Assembly (NCBI GenBank): GCA_964572965.1
Contig: CAZNHL010000034.1
Location: 1 to 46,028 of the forward strand
DNA length: 46,028 nt
Reading direction: 5' to 3'
Origin: CAZNHL01 sp964572965
Lineage (GTDB): Bacteria; Bacteroidota; Bacteroidia; Cytophagales; UBA9547
Shown here one piece after another: positions 42,041 to 46,028 of this stretch; positions within the stretch are counted from its first letter, which is position 1, and the number at the start of each line of letters is the position of its first letter. A program made the position numbers and the translations under genes. The notes under the pieces are model-generated. The model made no database searches and was not told the origin of the DNA. It saw only the letters and a program-made list of their open reading frames with translations.

Positions 42041-42925
42041 TTATATTATAGTATTTAATGCTTTGGGTAGTTCCGGATAAGAAAACTGAAAGTTCTCTTT
42101 CTGAAGTTTCTCAGGTATAACCCAGCGGCTTTTTAATACAAGTTCAGTTTCGGTATTAATTAAAACAGCACCGATTTTTAATAGCCAGACAGGTGCCGGA
42201 ATACCAAAAGGCATTTGCATTGTTCTGCGTAATGTTTTCATCAAAACATTATTGGTAACAGGGTTGGGCGATGCACAATTATAAACGCCTGTCATGTTTT
42301 TGTTTTTTCTGATAAAAAGAATAATGTTTTTTAAATCTTCAATGTGAATCCAGCTGAATCGCTGTGTGCCGGAACCCTGTCTGCCGCCCAGACCCAGTTT
42401 TACAAGGTTTTTCAATGGTCGTATAACGCCGCCATCACTACCCAGTACTATTGACATACGCAAAGCAACCTGCCTGGTAGCCGGCAGTTTAAAGTCAAAA
42501 AATGCTTTTTCCCATTGAGTTGCAATTCCGACAGAAAAACCACTTCCTATTTCTCCTGAAGATTCAGTCATGGGTTTGTCTTCTGCATGCCTGTAGATGG
42601 TTGCTGTACTGGAGTTGATCCATAATTCAGGAGGGTTCTGACATGACTGTATAGCATTACCCAGAATTTGTGTGGTTTGTATTCGGGACGATAAAATAGC
42701 CTCTTTGTTTTTGGTAGTATAACGACAGTCAACCGACTTGCCGGCAAGGTTAATAAGCATTTCAGCATTTTCAAGAGCAGCGGTAATTCCAAAGGTGTTT
42801 TCCCATGATATAGCCCCTTTGCTACGGGAAATTATTCTGACAATATAGCCTTGATTAAGAAAATAGGATGTCAGGTATTGACCAATAAATCCGGTCCCTC
42901 CGGCTATAACAACTTTCTTTTCCAT
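42041..42925 (-). CDS. TIGR01777 family SDR epimerase-like protein (paralogue)
   Basis: A 294-aa protein very similar over its whole length to that at 33995-34885: GGTGFIGQYL, NLAGKSVDCRY, NSSTATIYRHAEDKPMTES, DUF1731-type C-terminus WLLKIGAVLINTETELVLKS. By eye the identity is roughly two-thirds to three-quarters. Unlike its paralogue it stands alone without the membrane proteins. It may supply the same reaction under different control. Confidence 0.9.
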   Translation of the reverse strand: MEKKVVIAGGTGFIGQYLTSYFLNQGYIVRIISRSKGAISWENTFGITAALENAEMLINLAGKSVDCRYTTKNKEAILSSRIQTTQILGNAIQSCQNPPELWINSSTATIYRHAEDKPMTESSGEIGSGFSVGIATQWEKAFFDFKLPATRQVALRMSIVLGSDGGVIRPLKNLVKLGLGGRQGSGTQRFSWIHIEDLKNIILFIRKNKNMTGVYNCASPNPVTNNVLMKTLRRTMQMPFGIPAPVWLLKIGAVLINTETELVLKSRWVIPEKLQKENFQFSYPELPKALNTII

Positions 42926-43512
42926 AATTTATATCAAATAGAGTAATAGAATGGTTTTCTATAAGTATTATACAATTCATATATACACTAAGTAACCCTT
43001 TTGTTACCCCAAAAATCAACTGATTGATGCCCGGGTCGTCTGATTTTTATTTATCACAGATTGCAATTGATAAAATAGAGCTGCACTGCATGCTCAGAAT
43101 TGATAAGCTATGGCTGAAAATTCAATCTTAACCGGCGAAATTTCGCATTACCTAAGGCTGAAAATAATAGGAAGCTTCATGGAAACGGATAGTCATTTAT
43201 TCATGATGTTTGCATGAAAAGAAGATTTGTTAGGTAGTGAGGTCATTGTGATTTTAAAGAGGAAAAGGCAGATTGTTGAAAAGATAAAAAACTGAAAAAG
43301 GAATAATTGAAAAATGTGGGGATACTGATTTGTGGAAACTGTCTACATAATTATGTGATGATTCTACAGTGTATAGTGCTTTAAGTGATTTTTGAAAACG
43401 TTTTTCTATTGGTATAATTTTTGGACTAAATATGATAAAAGAATAATTCCTTACAAGAGGAAACTATTCAATTGTTTTTTCTCACTAATACCAATTTATA
43501 AATATTCGATCT
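42926..43512. other. Intergenic region, promoter of the 69-aa gene
   Basis: No gene seen in 587 AT-rich bases. About 90 bp before the next gene the sequence TATAATTTTTG with TTTTG some 20 bases earlier resembles the Bacteroidota promoter (TTTG, then TAnnTTTG). No other clear structure. Confidence 0.4.
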
Positions 43513-43722
43513 ATGGATTCTTTAAACCGAACAACATTTATCGCAGATTCAACGGATGATTTAAGGCTTGATTTGGCCGAGCTATTTGTTCATGATCATT
43601 TTATTGTACCAAGAGAACCTGATACATCTTATCAGGAGCTTATACAGACAGCAAAGAAAACAATTACATTAAAGGAAAAGATAGATGCTATGGATGGGTC
43701 ATTACATTTTTTATATCAATAA
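43513..43722 (+). CDS. Small acidic orphan protein
   Basis: A 69-aa acidic protein (MDSLNRTTFIADSTDDLRLD and YQELIQTAKKTITLKEKID) with no signal peptide or membrane part. No family known. It has a plausible promoter, no overlap with larger ORFs and a terminator 30 bp after its stop, so I consider it likely real though unproven. Confidence 0.5.
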   Translation: MDSLNRTTFIADSTDDLRLDLAELFVHDHFIVPREPDTSYQELIQTAKKTITLKEKIDAMDGSLHFLYQ

Positions 43723-43754
43723 AATTGTTGATAACCAACCAGTCTATGTAATGC

Positions 43755-43790
43755 AGAAGTCCCGGTAGCAATGCCGGGACTTCTTGTTTT
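43755..43790. terminator. Strong terminator hairpin
   Basis: AGAAGTCCCGG (43755-43765) pairs perfectly with CCGGGACTTCT (43774-43784), followed by TGTTTT. It closes the 69-aa gene and may also serve the leftward sensor gene. Confidence 0.8.
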
Positions 43791-43839
43791 ATCAATCCAA
43801 AGAAAATTATTGAAGTAGCGTTTCGAAGTAAAGTCGAAG

Positions 43840-45825
43840 TTATTTAGCCGCCTCTCTCAGGCGTTTGATTTCTTCGAGGTATTCTTCTTCCTTGCGCGAC
43901 ATTTCTTCCTGTGTAGCCTGTAGTTCTTCCATATTCTGACGCATTTCTTCTTCCTGCTCGCGCATGGTTTCTGCCTGAACCTGTGCCTGTTGAAGCAACG
44001 TTTTAGTACGCTGGTTAATTTTGATATTGTAGATTGCCGAACCAATACTTTCTGCCAGTTTTTCTACAAATTGAATCTGATATTCTTCCATAATATGGAA
44101 AGATGCAATTTCAAGAATACCCAATACCTCTTCTTCTCTGATCAAGGGAACAATTAATAGGAAAGTCGGAGTAGCCTGTCCCACGCCTGAAGTGATTTTG
44201 ACGTAGTTGTCAGGCACTTCTGTAAGAACCGTTGTGGCTTTTTCGAGGTAACATTGCCCCACAACACCTTCACCGATTTCAATGTGTTTATTGATGAATT
44301 TTTTCCGCTCATATGCATACCATGCCGTTAATTCGAGGTAAGGATTTTGGGGATTGTCGTTGTTAAGTAAAAACAAACCGCCCTGATTTGCATTCAGGTA
44401 TTTGATAAGTTTTGAAATAATGGCATCTGAAAGTGTACCGAGATTACTGTCAGAGCGGAGCAGGTCTGCAAAAATAGTTAAGCCTTCGCTTACCCAGCTA
44501 CGTTTTTTATCTTCAACAACAGCCAGTTGAAGATTGTCAATCATTTTATTGACAGCAATACTCAATTCATCATTATCGCTCCGCACTACAGCTTTTGTAC
44601 TGAAATCACCTTCAGAAATAGCTTTACAAACTTTGGTAATATCCTGTTGTGACGAAATGATTTTCTCAAAAGAACTGTGAAGCTGGTCTATTTCATCGCT
44701 GCTGTTTTCAAGTGTAATCTGATCGTTTACTTTGCCGGCGGCAGCATCTTCGGCCATTTTAGCAATGGTAAGTATAGGCAGTGTAAGCTTTGCAGAAAAA
44801 TAGTAAATACCATAAACAAGCAGGGCAATAGACGCCAGACCAATAAAGCACAAAATGCCGACCATTATGTTTGAGCCCGTCATCAATGTTGATTTTGGAA
44901 TCTGCACGTATGCAACCCATGTTTTGGTAGACTCGCCAAGACGGAACGGAACAAACACTCTTACAGTGTCAGATTCATTTTCTATGTATTCTTTAACCTC
45001 GGAGAATAATGTTTTAGGGATATTGGTAAGGTTTTCTTCTATACTGAGTCCGGCAAGTGCAGGTTTTTTACTGGCAGCAACAATATTACCTCCGTCAGAA
45101 AGAATAGTGATTGAGGCTTCCCCGTCATACAGGTTAAAGCCATCCAACAGCCCCTGAATAAAACTCATGCTCATGTCTGTGCCACTAATGCCGTAGAAAG
45201 TGCCGTTTTTTACAATAGGATTGATAATGGAAATCATATATAGTCCCTCATAGGAAAAAGGGTCTGTAACAGTTTCCTTAAGAGAGTTTTTAGGGTCAAA
45301 ATACCACGTAGCCTGTGCCGGGTCTTCGTAATTGACAACAGGAGAGAGTTTTACGTCGTTACCGACTCTGTACCAATAAGGAATAAAGCGGCCTGTTCTG
45401 TCATGTACATTTGTATTGGCATATGAAGAGTCTTTACCATCGAACATATTGGGCTCCCATACGGTGTATGTACCCAGGAAATTAGGGAATCTGAGAAGAG
45501 TACTGTGAAGTATCTCTTGAATTTCCTCACGAGAAAGATGCGTTGGAGTGCTGTTTTTAACCGAGCCAATGGTCTCACACATACTTCTGTTAGAAAAAAT
45601 CGCTTTGTCGAGTTCAAGCTGGATTTGATTGGAATATTCACGGCTTTCTGCCAGGAGCAGTTTCTCTGCATTGTTCATGGCATCAGAACGCATTTTGATA
45701 GCTGTAAATAAAATGATTGCAATTAAAATACTGGAGGCAAATAGACCTACTGAAATAGAAATTTTAGTCCTGATAGCGTTGTTGTTCCAAAAAGCCATAA
45801 AAAGAGAGTAAATCGATTTTAACAT
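43840..45825 (-). CDS. dCache-HAMP-GAF sensor protein
   Basis: A 661-aa membrane protein: helix 1 (VGLFASSILIAIILFTAI, about 27-45), periplasmic dCache/PDC domain (about 50-325, with TWYFDPKNSLKETVTDPF and GISGTDMS), helix 2 (VGILCFIGLASIALLVYGIYYF, about 327-348), HAMP (about 350-400), a second HAMP-like stretch, GAF domain (about 455-600) and a long coiled coil rich in Glu/Gln at the C-terminus. No kinase, cyclase or MCP domain is present. Signal output likely passes through the coiled coil to a partner. Bacteroidota have many such proteins. Confidence 0.87.
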   Translation of the reverse strand: MLKSIYSLFMAFWNNNAIRTKISISVGLFASSILIAIILFTAIKMRSDAMNNAEKLLLAESREYSNQIQLELDKAIFSNRSMCETIGSVKNSTPTHLSREEIQEILHSTLLRFPNFLGTYTVWEPNMFDGKDSSYANTNVHDRTGRFIPYWYRVGNDVKLSPVVNYEDPAQATWYFDPKNSLKETVTDPFSYEGLYMISIINPIVKNGTFYGISGTDMSMSFIQGLLDGFNLYDGEASITILSDGGNIVAASKKPALAGLSIEENLTNIPKTLFSEVKEYIENESDTVRVFVPFRLGESTKTWVAYVQIPKSTLMTGSNIMVGILCFIGLASIALLVYGIYYFSAKLTLPILTIAKMAEDAAAGKVNDQITLENSSDEIDQLHSSFEKIISSQQDITKVCKAISEGDFSTKAVVRSDNDELSIAVNKMIDNLQLAVVEDKKRSWVSEGLTIFADLLRSDSNLGTLSDAIISKLIKYLNANQGGLFLLNNDNPQNPYLELTAWYAYERKKFINKHIEIGEGVVGQCYLEKATTVLTEVPDNYVKITSGVGQATPTFLLIVPLIREEEVLGILEIASFHIMEEYQIQFVEKLAESIGSAIYNIKINQRTKTLLQQAQVQAETMREQEEEMRQNMEELQATQEEMSRKEEEYLEEIKRLREAAK

Positions 45826-46028
45826 TTCCCATTACGGGAAGATACGATCGATGTTTTATGTTTTTCGACTTAATTCTGTTTTTAACAGATAACATTAATG
45901 TTTTTAGATTGTCCTGGTTTAATATTAAGACAATTCTGATGGATACTTTTCCAACATTGATTTTCGTAGAAAATAACTATGTTTTCTTGTCTATTTTACC
46001 AGATAGAGACATAGGTCTATTTCACTCC

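Overview
The window looks like the chromosome of a member of the Bacteroidota, most like a Cytophaga-type gliding bacterium. It is AT-rich, has a flexirubin/aryl-polyene type pigment cluster, a secreted chitinase with a type IX secretion C-terminal sorting domain, GbsR-like regulation and a CTnDOT-type tyrosine integrase. The genus is an inference; no marker gene settles it.

Region 1 (1-6868, + strand) is part of a pigment operon: the end of a KAS III-like ketosynthase, a small unknown protein, a BtrH-type acyl-transfer/peptidase-like protein, an ABC ATPase with its ABC-2 permease, an acyl carrier protein, a KAS II-type ketosynthase and a ketosynthase-like partner that has lost the catalytic cysteine (chain-length-factor type). 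Genes overlap or lie within a few bases, so they are probably co-transcribed. Region 2 (6899-8738) holds a small membrane protein and a translationally coupled pair: an HNH nuclease and an agmatine-deiminase-like enzyme.

Region 3 (about 8940-33696) is a probable integrated element. It is bounded by an 11-bp direct repeat (AGGTAACCGAA); the right copy lies 119 bp upstream of a leftward tyrosine integrase. The right arm carries integrase, regulators and a small replication module (DnaD-like initiator with an internal GTAC array, DnaC-like ATPase). The left arm carries a secreted thermonuclease, a structural-looking 250-aa protein, a DUF5675 protein and two holin-like proteins. I see no conjugation genes, so it resembles a phage satellite or small mobilizable element. 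Between the arms lies defence-type cargo: a caspase-like protease; a 1526-aa nuclease-STAND-HEAT protein with a HEPN partner; a lone degenerate receiver; an MNT-HEPN fusion with a PLD-like partner; a membrane J-domain protein; and a DUF4145 / HSP90-like ATPase / AlbA_2-HEPN operon whose ATPase is broken at an A9/T9 tract. A 1-kb non-coding stretch (13141-14173) rich in inverted repeats splits the cargo.

Region 4 (33995-36681, - strand) is a compact operon: GbsR/MarR-type regulator, three small membrane proteins (two of them paralogues) and a TIGR01777 NAD-dependent epimerase-like protein. Region 5 (37028-45825) has the chitinase, a convergent lipoprotein built of about five repeats, a second TIGR01777 paralogue, a 69-aa orphan, and a dCache-HAMP-GAF sensor without kinase domain.

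The strongest candidates for undescribed biology are the STAND-HEPN pair, the phase-variable-looking HSP90-like/AlbA-HEPN operon, and the satellite-like organisation that carries them. All functional statements come from reading motifs by eye; no database search was run.
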